Below, piece after piece: positions 1 through 12,064 of a stretch of DNA of 64,000 nucleotides. The position numbers and the translations under genes are program-made. Below the pieces are notes generated by a model, which was given only the letters and a program-made list of their open reading frames with translations, searched no databases and had not been told where the DNA came from. Source of the DNA: Chimonanthus salicifolius (lineage: Eukaryota; Streptophyta; Magnoliopsida; Laurales; Calycanthaceae); contig CM023535.1 of the NCBI GenBank assembly GCA_013350335.1, positions 23,839,746-23,903,745 on the forward strand. The letters run 5' to 3'. Position 1 is the first letter of the stretch; the number at the start of each line of letters is the position of its first letter.

Positions 1-53
1 AGTCAGTTAAACTGAGTCGTGAACAAGAACACTCGCAATAAAATTAGAAAGTA

Positions 54-592
54 AAAGACAAAATTGCAAACACAAGTAAACTTGTCAGGTGAAAATAACA
101 CAGATAATAGGTTTTAAAATAAGAATTTTGGTTATTTTTAATATTTTAAAATAATTAAGCAAAATAACCATTTTGCCCCTGAACTTTTCTAAAAATTTCA
201 TTAGTATCCTTTTGACTATAATCCAAACTTTCTAACAAAAATACCACTCAATTAAAATAAATTTGAAATAAAAAAAATCTTGTAACCATAATTAATTGAA
301 GTATACAAAAAAAATTGACTTAAGTGAGACCTATTAAAATGAATTTCAAAATTAAAATTTAATTACCTAATTTAAATAAAAAATAAATTGAGTATGATAC
401 CTGCTTAAAAACATCGGTAGAAAGAGAGTTTGAAAAGAGAGAGCCTTCGTAGAGAAAGAAAGTCTAGAGAGAGTGAGGGAGTAAATTAGTGAAAAACTAC
501 TACACCCCTCACCCCTTTTTACACTTGAGTGAAGTGGTGTGGAGAATTTAAAAAATATATATATTTTTTTTTATTATTATTATTATTATATC

Positions 593-636
<44 letters not shown>

Positions 637-1633
637 TATGTTTTTTAACGATGCAAGAGGACACATCAATCTTTTGAGGATAGACCCTCCACCCCTACGA
701 TGAAACTTTTCCAAATAAATATTATTTTAATATATTATTATTATTATTTTATTCATTTTATTTTTTTATTTTTACCCATGCATGAAGACACCACTTGTAG
801 ACCCTCCACTCCTACTATTTAGGTTTATTTTATTTTTATATTTTTATTATTACTTTATGATTATTTTATTATAATAAATATTATTATTATATTTTTTCCT
901 CCATTCATGAGGACAACAAACTATTCTACAACGCTAGACCTTCCACTCCTACCATTTAGATTTTTTTATTTTATTTTATCTTTTTCTCTTAATTTATTTT
1001 AAAAAATTATAGTAAATTAAAATTTCATATGATAAATCTAATATGTCCATTGGTTTGGGTGTTGAGGGGTGGCCTTATCATCGATCTAAGTGAAATCGAT
1101 GTTTTTCTTAAATCAATGGCATAGGTTCAACCTTTAAAATTGGATATCTAGAAAATCAAATTAGAAATCTGACAATACATAATGGTGCATTAACATATGG
1201 ATTAAACACGAAAACTCTTTTAAAAGTTTTTGAGAATTTAAAAATATTTTTAAAATACAATTGTGTAAAGTGAAACTTAGAACAGTATTAAATAATCTGT
1301 AATTGGTGAAATGATTCAGGTGAAATCAAAATTTTATAATACTCAGTTTTCAAAGGCCTTCCATGTCTGAAAGTTTGAAAATCCAAATATCTCAAATCGG
1401 TGTTTTTATTTCAGAGAGAAATTTTGAAGTTACTATGCATGATTTGTGAATTAAATAAATGATGTAAAAGTAAACTACGGTTTCGCCCTTCTAACTTTAA
1501 CATGTTGGATCACTGAGCTAACGAACTCGGATTGACCAAACTTAGACTTTTCATCAAGCCCACAAGATGATCTAGATATCTGATCGTTCATAAAGCATGA
1601 TTATCGGTGCTAATAGATAGTATTAGTCTAATT
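54..1633. repeat. Tandem array unit 1 (~1.58 kb), uninterrupted copy
   Basis: The unit begins at an AAAGGACAAAATTGCAAACAC-like landmark that recurs near 1634, 3885, 13543 and 16193. Landmarks occur in the same order in each copy: a stretch with TTTCTAACAAAAATACCACTCAA, a TATACAAAAAAAATTGACTTAAG segment, CCTGCTTAAAAACA, a GA-rich block, a T/A-rich block, AGACCCTCCACCCCTA, and a final block with GAGCTAACGAACTCGGATTG. No coding potential is seen. This copy has no insertion, so it supplies the empty-site reference for the others. By inference the unit derives from an old LTR, because its last block resembles the ends of the TGTCACGCC...TTACA solo LTRs further right. Confidence 0.8.
597..633. repeat. 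(AT)n microsatellite
   Basis: An uninterrupted TA dinucleotide run lies in the T/A-rich block of array unit 1. A shorter equivalent lies at 2883-2911 in unit 2. Confidence 0.9.
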
Positions 1634-1848
1634 AAAGGACAAAATTGCAAACACAAAAGCTTATTAGGTGAAAATAACATAGATAATAGGCTTTAAAATA
1701 AGTATTTTGGACTATTTTTAATATTTTAAAATAATTAGGCAACATGACCATTCCATTTGTATCCTTTTGACTATAATCCAAACTTTCTAACAAAAATACC
1801 ACTCAACTAAAATTAATTTGAAATAAGAAAAATCTTAGTAACCATAAT

Positions 1849-2295
1849 TGTAATACCCTGCCTCATATGGGGTCTATAATGTGGAGTGTAAATTCTCTGG
1901 TATATAAGTGATAGCCTTTCTCCTTCTAGCATTAAGGCCTTTTGGGAGCAATAGTGAGTTGGCTCGTCAATTGAAAGTCGTGCGGGCCGTGTATGAGTCC
2001 CAGAGCAAATAATATCATGCTAGCAGGACGGGATGTTACAAATGGTATCAGATAATAGTTTACCTCTCTGTATGAGGGGGTGTGCTTGGTTGTTGTGTGT
2101 GCAAAGCCGAGAACGGTTCTAGCTTTAAGGGGGTAGATTGTAATACCCCACCCTAGAGGAGGTCTATAGTGTGGAGCGGAAATTCCCTGGTATATAAGTG
2201 GTAGCCTTCCTCCTTCTAACATTGAGGCCTTTTGAGAACAATAGTGTGTAAAGCTCAGAGCGGACAATATCATGCTAGTGAGACGGATCGTTACA
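1849..2295 (+). mobile_element. Complete TRIM retrotransposon (447 bp)
   Basis: Two LTRs (1849-2040 and 2139-2295) start TGTAATACCC and end in TTACA. A primer-binding site resembling initiator-Met tRNA follows the first LTR (ATGGTATCAGATA from 2041). A polypurine tract (AAGGGGGTAGAT, 2127-2138) precedes the second. The internal region is under 100 bp and codes for nothing, as expected for a TRIM mobilised in trans. The 5-bp duplication ATAAT flanks it (1844-1848 and 2296-2300). The right LTR is about 35 bp shorter than the left, through loss of a block present at roughly 1957-1990. Related LTRs lie at 21200-21732, 42100-42299, 51431-51563 and 63585-63735. Confidence 0.88.
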
Positions 2296-2432
2296 ATAAT
2301 TGAATTAAAATAAACAAAAAAAAATTGACTTAAGTAAGATCTATTAAAATTAATTTAAAATTTAAATATTTATTAACTAATTTAAATAAAACCATTAAAA
2401 TAAATAAATTGACAATAATACCTGCTTAAAAA

Positions 2433-2686
2433 CAGGGGTTGAAATATCGGCCGATACGTATCGTATCGGCCGATATATATCAGTTTTGGATATGTGAATA
2501 TCGGCCGATATGTATCGTATCGGCCGATATTCACAATATCGGCCGTATTATATCGGTCCGATATCAAAATATCGGCCGATATTTAAAAAAAAAGGAAGAA
2601 AGTGAAAAATATCGGCCGATAACGATATATCGGTCGACATATCGTATTGGCCGATATATCGACCGATACCGATTTTTAAACCCCTG
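2433..2686. mobile_element. hAT-like MITE made of ATATCGGCCGATAT repeats (254 bp)
   Basis: Terminal inverted repeats CAGGGGTTGAAA and TTTAAACCCCTG enclose many copies of a near-palindromic ATCGGCCGATA motif. A perfect 8-bp duplication CTTAAAAA flanks it (2425-2432 and 2687-2694). Unit 1 shows the empty site as CCTGCTTAAAAACA near 400. An 8-bp duplication with a CAGGGG terminus is typical of hAT elements. Degraded relatives lie at 32096-32260, 51564-51770 and 54620-55285. Confidence 0.85.
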
Positions 2687-2878
2687 CTTAAAAACAGTAG
2701 TAAGAAGGGAGCCTTCTTTGTAGAGAAATTCTAGAGAGAGAAACTTAGAGAGAGACAGAGGAAGTAAATCAGTGAAAAACTAGCGGACCCCTAACACCTT
2801 TTTATACTAGGGTGAGGCGGTATGGAGATTGGAGAGTTTAAAAAATATATTATTTATTTATTATTATTATTTTATATC

Positions 2879-2882
<4 letters not shown>

Positions 2883-2911
<29 letters not shown>
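2883..2911. repeat. (AT)n microsatellite
   Basis: A TA dinucleotide run at the same place in unit 2 as the run at 597-633 in unit 1. Confidence 0.85.
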
Positions 2912-2914
<3 letters not shown>

Positions 2915-4989
2915 TAACCATGCACTAGGACAGGGTCTATAGAGTAGACCCTCCACCCCTATGATGTATCCTTCCTAATAAATATTATTTTAATTTATTA
3001 TTTTTTTTCCATTTTTTTTTTACTTTAACCCAAGCCTGAAGACACCACACAGGTCTACAAGAGTAGACCTCCACTCGTACCACTTAGGTTTATTTTCTTT
3101 TATTTTTATATTTTTATTATTATTTTATCATAATAAATATTATTATTATATTTTTCTGCCATGCATGAGGACAACAAACTAGGATGGCACATAGACCACC
3201 CACTCCTACCTTTTAGATTTTTATTATTTTTATTTTGTTTTATTGTCTTTTTCTCTTAATTTATTTTCAAAAATTCTAGTAAATTAAAATTTCATCTGAT
3301 AAATCTAATCGGTCAACTGGGTTCAGTGTTGAGGGCTGACCTTTCCATAAAAAATTAGAGAGAAAATTACTTCGAAAATTCTACGATCTAAGCAAGATTA
3401 ATGTTCAAGATTAATGTTTTTCTTAAATCGATAGTATAGGTTCAATTTTTAAGATTGGGCATCTAGAAAATCAAACAATACATAATGGTACATTGACATA
3501 TGGATTAAACACTAAAACTCTTTTAAAAAAAATTTGGAAACTTTGAAGGGTCTTAAATAAATAGTAATTCGTGAAATTATTCGGGTGAAATCAAAATTTC
3601 ATAATACTCAATTTTCAAAGTCCTTTCGTGTATACAAGTTTGGAAATCTAAATATCTCAAATCTGCTTTTATTATGGAGAGAAATTTTAAAGTTACTATG
3701 CATGATTTATGAATTAAATAAATGATATAAAAATTAACTACGGTTTCGTCTGAGTTGAATTACCGAGCTAACGAGTTCGGATTGATCCAAACTTTGACTT
3801 TTCAAAAAGGCCACGAAATGATCTAAGTATCTGATCGTTCATAAAACATGATTAACGGTGCTAATAAACAATATTAGTCTAATTAAAGGACAAAATTATA
3901 AACACAAGTAAACTTAGTGGATAAAATAACACAATTATAATATGCTTTAAAATAAGTATTTTAGCTATTTTCAATATTTTAAAATAATTAAATAAAATTC
4001 CTATTCCATTTGTATCCTTCTTATTATAATCCAAACATTCTAACAAAAATACCACTCAATTAAAATAAATTTGAAATAAGAAAAATCTTGTAACGAAAAT
4101 TGAATTGAGGTATAAAAAAAAATCACTTCATTAAGACCTATTAAAATCTATTTCAAAATTAAATATTTAATTAACTAATTTAAATCAAAACAATTAACAT
4201 AATAATACCTGCTTAAAAACACTGATAGAAAGACAGCTTGATGAGAGAGAGCCTTCTTTAGAGAGAGAAATTCTAGAGAAGCTTAGAGAAGCTTAGAGAG
4301 AGAGAGCCTAGAGAGAGAGTAAGACCAGTGAAAAACTACTGCACCTCTCACCCCTTTTGATACTTGGGTGGGGCGGCGTGGACAGTTTAAAAAGAATATA
4401 TATTTTTTATATATAAAATATGTTTTTAACACGATGCAAGAGGAGACATAAAGTGTCAGACCCTCCACCAATATGAATCGCGTTTTTAAATAAATATTAT
4501 TTTAATTTATTATTATTATTTTTGAGAAGTGATTTTTGCAATCCGAAAGTTTACCCACCGTATCCTTTAAATCAAATTCCCATATTGCTCCACCTCACTT
4601 TTTTTTCGTTTCTCATTTCATCTTCCGCGGCCCATTTTTGTTCTCTCGTCCATCTTCTTCTTCTCTTTCACTTTTCTTTGTTTCTCTCTTTTCAATCTTC
4701 TCTTTGCTGCAGTACCGCAGACGAACCTGTCCAGATTCTGGAAGTGGACACACCGTCGCCGCCCGGCTGATTTGATAGAGATATGCTACACGCGGCGTCT
4801 CCTCTCATCCGCTTTTCGATGACGATCTCATCTTCTTCCCTCGCTTCTTTGTTTTCACCCTAACTTGCCGATGGCTCGGGTGTGTCGAAAGCACAACCCT
4901 TTATTCTTTCTACTCTGAGATGCATGTGTAAACATTTTTGCTCTGTTAAGAGAGGTGGATCCGAGAGATTGGAAATGATTGATGCCGTC

Positions 4990-5548
4990 ACTGCAACACG
5001 GCCTGGAAACTCGAGAGATAGAGAGAGAGGCTGCCTGAACAGTCGATGGGGTCCGGCCTGAGAAATCAATGGAGACCATGGCAGGAATTGGCAGCAAGGA
5101 ACTCGGAAACAAGCTTGTATCCCTCCGAAATCATCCAATAAGCCTCTCATCTTAGCTTGCTGGATGATGATTCCCCAATTTTTTTGGCATTGGTTATGAG
5201 CTCATCCTTCGCCGTCGGGTCGATGACACGGTTCATATTGACGTCGGCCTTAGCCATTGCACGCCATACCTTCCAGCTGATGAACCACATTCCCATGCTT
5301 TCTTCCAACAAGCCTCTCATCTTGCAGCTATTTCTTGCTTATATAACCGTCCTTGGTGTCCATGCGTTCAAGCCAGTCCTTGGAAGCCTTAGCAGTCATC
5401 AGAGGATGAGGCAAGCTCCTAGTGTGAGACAAGATTAGTATGACCACTAGTTAAAGATGATTGAAGATAGGCACGGCAAATGGAAATACTAAAGAGAAAG
5501 GAGGAGGAGGTCCGGCACCATAGTGGGCTAGATGAGTAGGAGACTATT
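4990..5548. other. Interior of Mutator-like element, possible captured gene fragment
   Basis: A moderately GC-rich stretch between the left TIR and the nested copia LTR. Short open frames exist on both strands, for example 5157-5438 plus, and a minus-strand stretch over about 5190-5420. None has a recognisable domain. Base composition differs from the AT-rich array, which is why capture is considered. No parent gene was recognised. Confidence 0.4.
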
Positions 5549-6099
5549 TGTACAGGCTCACCTTACGTCTATTACCGTAACTTAACCTAATTTGGTGGTC
5601 AAATTGTGTTTGGATACAGTGGGGACCCACACGAAATAAGCTACATGTTTTTGAGACTTATTTTAGGAGTTATCCATCTACTTTGAAGGAAGTGGTATAT
5701 TTAAAAAATACACAATCTCATCTCATTGTCCACAATCGATTCTCTCTATTCCAAACCCATCACCCTACGACCGTACCAGAGAAATTGAAAGGGAAAAGAA
5801 GAGAAACTCCAAGATGTTCAAGATCTCGGCAGGAAAATAAGAAGACAACATAAAGGAAAAAGCTGTATGAATCTAGATCTCATGGCTTCAAGTATGATTT
5901 AATTGATTATGATAATTATTTCGCATTATGATTTTTATGATTTTATAGAAAATATTATTTAATTCAAGATCCTGATCATTTAAAGCTTCATATATTGGTA
6001 TTTTAATTTATGTATATTGGGTATTAAAGATTAGAAATCAAAAGGTTTATTTAATTTCTTCATGCCCAAGTTTCAATTCAATCAAGAATTATTCTAACA
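5549..6099 (+). repeat. 5' LTR of the copia element
   Basis: Begins TGTACAGG and ends CTAACA. It aligns throughout with 11509-12064, including GGACCCACACGAAATAAGCT and a shared GTATATTGGGTATTAAAGAT block. Many substitutions separate the two copies, indicating an old insertion. Confidence 0.9.
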
Positions 6100-6114
6100 A
6101 TTGATATCAAGAGC
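6100..6114 (+). other. Primer-binding site (initiator-Met tRNA type)
   Basis: ATTGATATCAAGAGC directly follows the 5' LTR and resembles the common plant copia site TTGGTATCAGAGC with small changes. Confidence 0.75.
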
Positions 6115-6234
6115 GTATGGTTTTCTCTGAATCACTTAATGTTTTCATTAAGAACGTACGATGAAGAATTTTTTTAATAATAATAATATTTTAATGAAGA
6201 AAATATTTTCAGATCTGAAATCTAGACTCTGCTA

Positions 6235-6521
6235 GTTGGACCGACTATCATTGTTGGTTGGACCGACACCGCTTAGGCACGTATTAAGTTCACCAGATTT
6301 TTAATCTGGGTACTGACGGTCAGACCGATATTATGTGTAGGTCGAACCGACAAATATCAAATAGCACATCTAATCTACTGCAAGTTGTTGGTCGAATCGA
6401 TAATTTTAATCGGTCGATCCGACACATAACTGAGAACTGTTTCGATAACTGTGCTTTGTCGGTCAGACAGACATCAAGCATTGGTCGAACCGATAGTGGG
6501 TTTCGTCGGTCGAACCGACAC
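6235..6521. repeat. Cluster of GGTCGAACCGAC-type dyad motifs in the copia leader
   Basis: About nine copies of a 12-15 bp near-palindrome (for example around 6256, 6341, 6411, 6483 and 6508; fullest form TCGGTCGAACCGA) are scattered at 20-60 bp intervals between the primer-binding site and gag. They do not belong to a coding frame. Confidence 0.75.
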
Positions 6522-7085
6522 CTGACAGTAAATTCCATATTAATTTTTTATGAACTGGATGTGAATCATGTTTGATTCAATTATAGAGTGAAGTCATTAT
6601 TTTTTACTTGAATTTAAATTTTGATACAATTTGTCAGTCACCAAAGTGGCCTAATCAGAATGTGTTTAACATCGAGTCATATAACCATGATTTAATGCTC
6701 TTCTGAGGTGTTAAATAATAATGGTTTTGCAAATCGCAATTCCTAACTCACAGAGATATTAGGTTGGCCTAAAGGTGCATCGTTCCGAGTGGTTAACGGA
6801 TTGTGATAGGAGAATTGACGAGTACTTGTGGTTAGTATTAGTACGGACATCCGAAGGTGACTACGATATATAGTCACTTGTGCTTAGTTGGTTAGTCTTA
6901 TCGGTGACTGAGAATTACCGCAACGTTTGAATAGTGTGTCATAAGATTACCCAAAGGTAGATCCGATAACACTGTTCGCTAAAGTCAAATAAATTATTTA
7001 TGTGTTTCATAATGTGTTTAAAATTCATAGCATTATGCAGTGATAATGAAAAATATGAATTTTTTCAGCTTCATTATCTGTCCAA

Positions 7086-7991
7086 TTGCATGCGCAACCC
7101 TCTTCAGTTCCCATGTTTAATGTGCTGAACTTCTCTGACTGGAAAGAACAAGTTGAGTATCACTTTGGTGTTCTCAATTTTGATAAGGCATTAACAGATG
7201 ACAAACCTACCATTACCAATGAAAGTACGCCTGCAGAGAAGTCAAACCATGAAGCGTGGGTTAGATGAAACAAACTAAGCCTTAAATTCATGCGCATGAC
7301 AATGACCAGCAACATTAAATCCTCCTTATCCGCTACTGAGAATGCTAAAAAATTCTTCAAAAGTATAGAAGACAAGTTCAAATGTGCTGATAAGTCCCTA
7401 ACTGGGACACTTATGGCGAGGCTCACCATCATGAAGTTCAATCAGAGTCGTGGCATGCATGATCATGTGACTGAGATGACCAATATTACTACTCAATTAA
7501 GAAATCTGGGGATGACTATGGATGACACATTTGTGGTCCATTTTATTCTGAACTCATTACCTCAGCAATATGGGACATTTCAAATCAATTATAACACCAT
7601 GAAAGATAAATGGCAAGTTAGTGAACTGACCAACATGTTGATCCAAGAAGAGACTAAACTTAAGCAGATGGGTCACCATACAGTCCATTTCACGAGTCAA
7701 GAACCTGTGAAGAAGAAGGGATTTAAGCCCAAAAAGTTCAAGAAAACCAAATCCAAAACTTATGAGGCTGGTTCAAGTTCCCAAACTAATGATAAGGGGA
7801 AGGCTCACAGTGTGAGGTGTCACTTCTGTCAATGGCACTTCCAGAAAGACTGTCATAAGAGAAATGTATGGTTCACAAAAAAAGGTACACATTGTATTTC
7901 TATATGTTTTGAATATAATTTAACTGAAGTTTCTTCTAACACTTGGTGGCTTGATTCTGGGGCAACAGCTCACGTTTCTAATACGATATAG
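7086..7991 (+). pseudogene. copia gag and protease (broken)
   Basis: This is the start of the polyprotein, read in one frame with an in-frame TGA at 7266-7268 and a TAG at 7989-7991. The gag part begins with a FNVLNFSDWKEQVEYHF stretch usual for plant copia gag and continues through the UBN2-type domain. A zinc knuckle at 7818-7853 reads CX2CX2HX4C, two residues short of the normal CX2CX4HX4C, so nucleic-acid binding is probably impaired. Near 7950 a DSGAT motif marks the aspartic protease active site. Gag would coat the RNA and the protease would mature the polyprotein. The protease continues in a shifted frame at about 8062-8283. Confidence 0.88.
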
Positions 7992-8061
7992 GGATACCTT
8001 ACAATCCGGAACATCAACTCAACTGAAGTCTCTTTTTATTTAGGCAGTCCGGAAAAAGTAC

Positions 8062-9250
8062 ATGTTGAAACTATTGGAACTTATCATCTTTTTTCTTGAT
8101 ACCGGTTGTCATTTATATTTATTAAATTATTTATTTGTTCCTTCAGTTACTAGAAACTTCATTTCTGTTTTTAAATTAGACCTTGATGGATATTATTGTA
8201 AATTTGGACATAATTCTTTAGTTTATTCAAATCTTCTTCTTTCATTGGATCTGGATGTCTTATTGATGACCTTTATCGTTTGAAACTTGATGATGATTTT
8301 GCTAATTCTGTCATTAATCTCCATCATAACATTTGTATTAAACGTTGGTTAATTAATGAGAATTCCTCAATTTTGTGGCATAAAAGATTGTGACACATAT
8401 CCCGTGAAAGAATAGAAAGGTTGGTAAATGAATGGATTCTACCGAGTCTCGACTTTACTGACTTAGATGTGTGTATAAAATGCATTAAGGGTTAGCAAAT
8501 TAAACACACCAAGAAAGGTGCCATAAGAAGTAAATGACTATTTGAATTGATTCATATTGACATATGCGGTCCGTTTGATATTCCATCGTTTGGTGGAGAA
8601 TCCTACTTCATCAATTTTATAGACGATTATTAACGTTATAGTTACATATATCTGTTTTCCGATAAATCTCAAGTGTAATTCCGTAGAGATATTTATCACC
8701 GAGGTAGAAAGGCAGTTAGATAGGAAGGTGGAGATCATTAGATCTGATAGAGGTGGTGAATATTATGGTAAGTATGATGAGACGGGTCAACACCCAGAAC
8801 CGTTTGCTAGATTAATAGAAAGTCGTGGCATAGTGGTACAATACACGATGCCATGTACTCAGCAGAATGGTGTTGCTAAAAAGCGCAACTGTACACTTAT
8901 AGATATGGTTAGGAGCATGTTATGCAATAGTACTGTACCTATTATGTTGTGCATATATACCTTAAGAACCGCAGCGTACATACTTAACTGGGTTCCTAGT
9001 AAGTCAGTTCTTAAGACTCCTTATGAACTGTAGATAGGAAAGAAACCCAATCTGAGACACCTACATGTGTGGGGTTGTCTTACGGAAGTTAAAATTTATA
9101 ATCTACATGAAAAAAAACTTGATGAGAGGACAATCAGTGGTTACTTCATAGGTTACCCAGAGAAGTCCAAAGGGTATAGGTTCTATTGTTCGAACCATAG
9201 TACGAGAATTGGGGAAACCGAAAATGGTACGTTAGTGGGAGTGATATGAT
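8062..9250 (+). pseudogene. copia protease end and integrase (broken, catalytic Glu lost)
   Basis: The frame shifts by +1 relative to gag. At 8371-8400 an LWHKRL(stop)HIS stretch is the pre-integrase motif. The integrase core keeps its first Asp (HIDICGPF, near 8559) and second Asp (SDRGGEY, about 8737-8757). In the motif normally read NGVAERRN the catalytic Glu is Lys (codon 8878-8880, NGVAKKRN), so strand transfer could not occur. The region at 9034-9250 with GYFIGYPEKSKGYRFY is the usual C-terminal integrase part. Several stops interrupt it, for example near 8392, 8632 and 9031. Confidence 0.88.
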
Positions 9251-9358
9251 GAGAAGTGTAAGTGTACAGAAAGTGAGGGTGCAAGTCCCTATACCCTCAA
9301 CTTCGGACAGTGTTGTTGTTCTTAACACTATTGAACAGCGTAATAAACTAAACAACAC

Positions 9359-11085
9359 TTGAATGATCAATCACTTCATGAAGATGTCATCACCTCAAAT
9401 AAACCAATTGTAGAACAACCACAAAAAGTTGCCTTAAGAAGGTCTCAAAGACAAAGAAGACCAGCAATTTCGAATGATTATTTGGTTTACATACAAGAAT
9501 CAGATTATAATATAGGGACTCTTAAAGATCCGGTCACTTGTGAAAAAGCCATAGAATATAAGAATTCTGATAAATGGATAGATGCCATGAAAGATGAGTT
9601 AAAATTAATGAGCTAGAATGAAATCTGGGATTTAGTAGAATTGCCCTAAGGATGCAAGAAAGTAGGTTGTAAATAGATCTTTAAGACTAAACGTGACTCA
9701 AAGGGCAATGTCGAACGGTATAAAGTCAGACTTGTGGCCAAGGGGTTCACTCAAAGAGATGGCATAGATTATAAAGAGACTTTCTCCCCTGTATCCAGGA
9801 ATGACTCTTTAAGAATTATCATGGGTTTGGTGGCTCATTATGATTTAGAGTAGCACTAGATTGATATAAGAACAACGTTTCTGAATGATAATCTAGATGA
9901 AGATGTATACATGGATCAACCTAAAGGTTTCTCAATAGAGGGCAAAGAACATATGGCATGCAAGCTTAAGAAGTTAATTTATGGTCTTAAGCAAGCATCC
10001 CTATAATGGCATCTTAAGTTCAATGATACCATTATTTCCTTTGGATTTAAGGAAAACACCTTTGATAGGTGTATATATCTGAAGGTCGGTAGGAGCAAAT
10101 ATATCTTTCTGATATTGTACGTTAATATTTTGCTTACCACCAACAATCTTGGTATGATGTTTGAAACAAATAAATTTCTCCCCACTCATTTTGAAATGAA
10201 AAATATGAGAGAGGCATTATACGTAATAGGAATAAAAATATTCCGTGACAAATATGTGGGATTTTGGGACTATCTCAGAAAGCTTGTATAGAAAGAGTTT
10301 TGGAATGCAAAATGTTCCTCTCAAGATGCCCCTATACAGAAAGGGGATAAGTTCAGTTTAATGCAATGTTCGCAGAACGAACTGAAAAGAAAACAAATGG
10401 AGGAAATATATTATCCTTCTACAGTGGGTAGCCTGATTTATGCACAGACTTGTACTAGACTAAACATTAGCTTCGCCGTGGGTATGCTGGGGAGATATCA
10501 AAGTAATCCAGGGATGGATCACTGGAAAACTGCAAAGAAAGTTATGAGATAATTACAGGGTACCAAAGACTTCATGCTCAGATATAGGATATCTAAGAAT
10601 CTTGAGGTCATTGGCTACTCAGATTCAGATTTTGGAGGATGCGTTGACAGCAGGAAGTCGATTTTTGGCTATTTATTCCTTATGGCTAGTGGACTAATTT
10701 CATGGAAAAATGTCAAACAGACTATCACTGCGATGTCTACTATGGAAACAGAATTTGTGGCTTGCTATGAAGCCACTGTTCAAGAGATGTGACTGCGGAA
10801 CTGTATCTCAGGACTTGAGATTGTTGACAGTATTGCTAGGCCGCAGAGAATTCATTGTGATAATACTGCAGTAGTATTCTTCTCGAAGAACGACAAGTAT
10901 TCTAATGGATCAAAACACATGGAGTTAAACTACTTTGTTCTAAAAGAAAAAGTTCAGAAACAAACAATGTCAATTGAACACATAAGCACTCACCTTATGA
11001 TAACAGATCTGTTGACAAAAGGGTTACCTATAAAGACCTTTAAAGAACATGCCAATAGAATGAGTCTTGAACGTAACTCAAATTG
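9359..11085 (+). pseudogene. copia reverse transcriptase and RNase H (broken)
   Basis: The RT domain is recognisable from about 9530 (KDPVTCEKAIEYKNSDKW) through VAKGFTQRDGIDYKETFSPV (about 9735-9795) to LKKLIYGLKQAS near 9990. The YVDD active-site box is damaged: at 10118-10132 the codons read Y-V-N-I-L, so one Asp is missing and the other is Asn. RNase H follows, with VIGYSDSDFGGC (about 10609-10643), an AMSTMETEFVA stretch containing the conserved Glu, and HCDNTA near 10855. Stops occur at several points, for example near 9614, 9850, 10549 and 10790. The domain order integrase-RT-RNase H identifies Ty1/copia rather than Ty3/gypsy. Confidence 0.9.
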
Positions 11086-11492
11086 ATGTATTTTATATTA
11101 TTGATGTATTTTGGACTGCTCTATGCATTTATATATGATCTTGACACTTGAGTACTCATGTATGAGTTTCTGAATTTATATTTCTATTTATTATGTTTTA
11201 TGTGTACACATTATATATGTTTATTACTATAAAAAATAGTCTTTGAATTAAGACACTAATGTTGGACCATAATGAAAAGGATTTCTCACTTATGAGCTGT
11301 ATTAAGTGGGTCACTTGTGTCGTGCCTGATGGAAGGGAATATGTCGGATAAGATGATGTGCAACCGCCATAGCTCGCGTTTGTGGGCCATTTAGTATAAG
11401 CGTTATGATAATGACCATATTATGATTATTTGGAAGTAGATTATGTGCGCGCCTTATGTTATCCTTATCTGAATCCAATGATGATATAATGT

Positions 11493-11508
11493 GGGTCAAG
11501 TGGGAGAA
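11493..11508 (+). other. Polypurine tract
   Basis: GGGTCAAGTGGGAGAA lies immediately before the 3' LTR start TGTAATATACG, the position used to prime plus-strand synthesis. Confidence 0.75.
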
Positions 11509-12064
11509 TGTAATATACGTATGTGTATTACCATAAGTTAACACACATTAGGTGGCCGAATTGTTTTTGCATTCAGTGGGACCCACACGAAATAAGCTAC
11601 ACAGTTTTGGAGAGTTCTTTTAGGAGTTGTCTACCTACTTTGATGGAAAGTGGTATATTTAGAAAATACACAGCTCTAGAGTCCTCTCACTGTCCATAAT
11701 CGATTCTCTCCATTCCAAACCCATCACCGTACGACCATAGGAGAGAAATTAAGAAGGAAAAGGAATAGAAACTCCAAGGTGCTCAAGATCCCTGCAGGAA
11801 AACAAGAAGACAACACAAAGGGAAAAGTCGTACGAATCTAGATCTCATGGCTTCACGTATGATTTAGTTGATTATGATAATTATTCCGCATTATGATGTT
11901 TATGATTTTATAGAAAGCATTATTTGATTCAAGATCCTGGTGATTTAAAGTTTCATGGATTGATATTTTAATTTATGTATATTGGGTATTAAAGATTAGA
12001 AATCAAAAGGTTTATTTAATTTCTTAGTGCCCAAGTTTCAATCCAATTAAGAATTATGCTAACA
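11509..12064 (+). repeat. 3' LTR of the copia element
   Basis: Begins TGTAATATACG and ends CTAACA. It is homologous along its length to 5549-6099 but with numerous differences. Confidence 0.9.

Larger units (their letters stand above)
1634..3884. repeat. Tandem array unit 2, with TRIM and hAT-like MITE insertions
   Basis: The same unit as 54-1633. Its 2251 bp length is explained by two insertions with clean target-site duplications (1849-2295 and 2433-2686). Subtracting both, with one duplication each, leaves about 1537 bp, close to unit 1. Confidence 0.8.
5549..12064 (+). mobile_element. Decayed Ty1/copia LTR retrotransposon (6.5 kb)
   Basis: The element has diverged LTRs, a primer-binding site, a gag-protease-integrase-RT-RNase H order typical of Ty1/copia, and a polypurine tract. 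The coding region carries many stops and frameshifts, and several catalytic residues are altered, so it is dead. The 5 bases on either side (CTATT and ACCTC) do not match, so no target-site duplication survives. It lies inside the Mutator-like element and is younger than it. Confidence 0.93.

Noticed and set aside
5157..5438. 93-codon plus-strand open frame as a gene
   Set aside because: No recognisable domain, and it lies inside the Mutator-like element; kept only as possible captured sequence.
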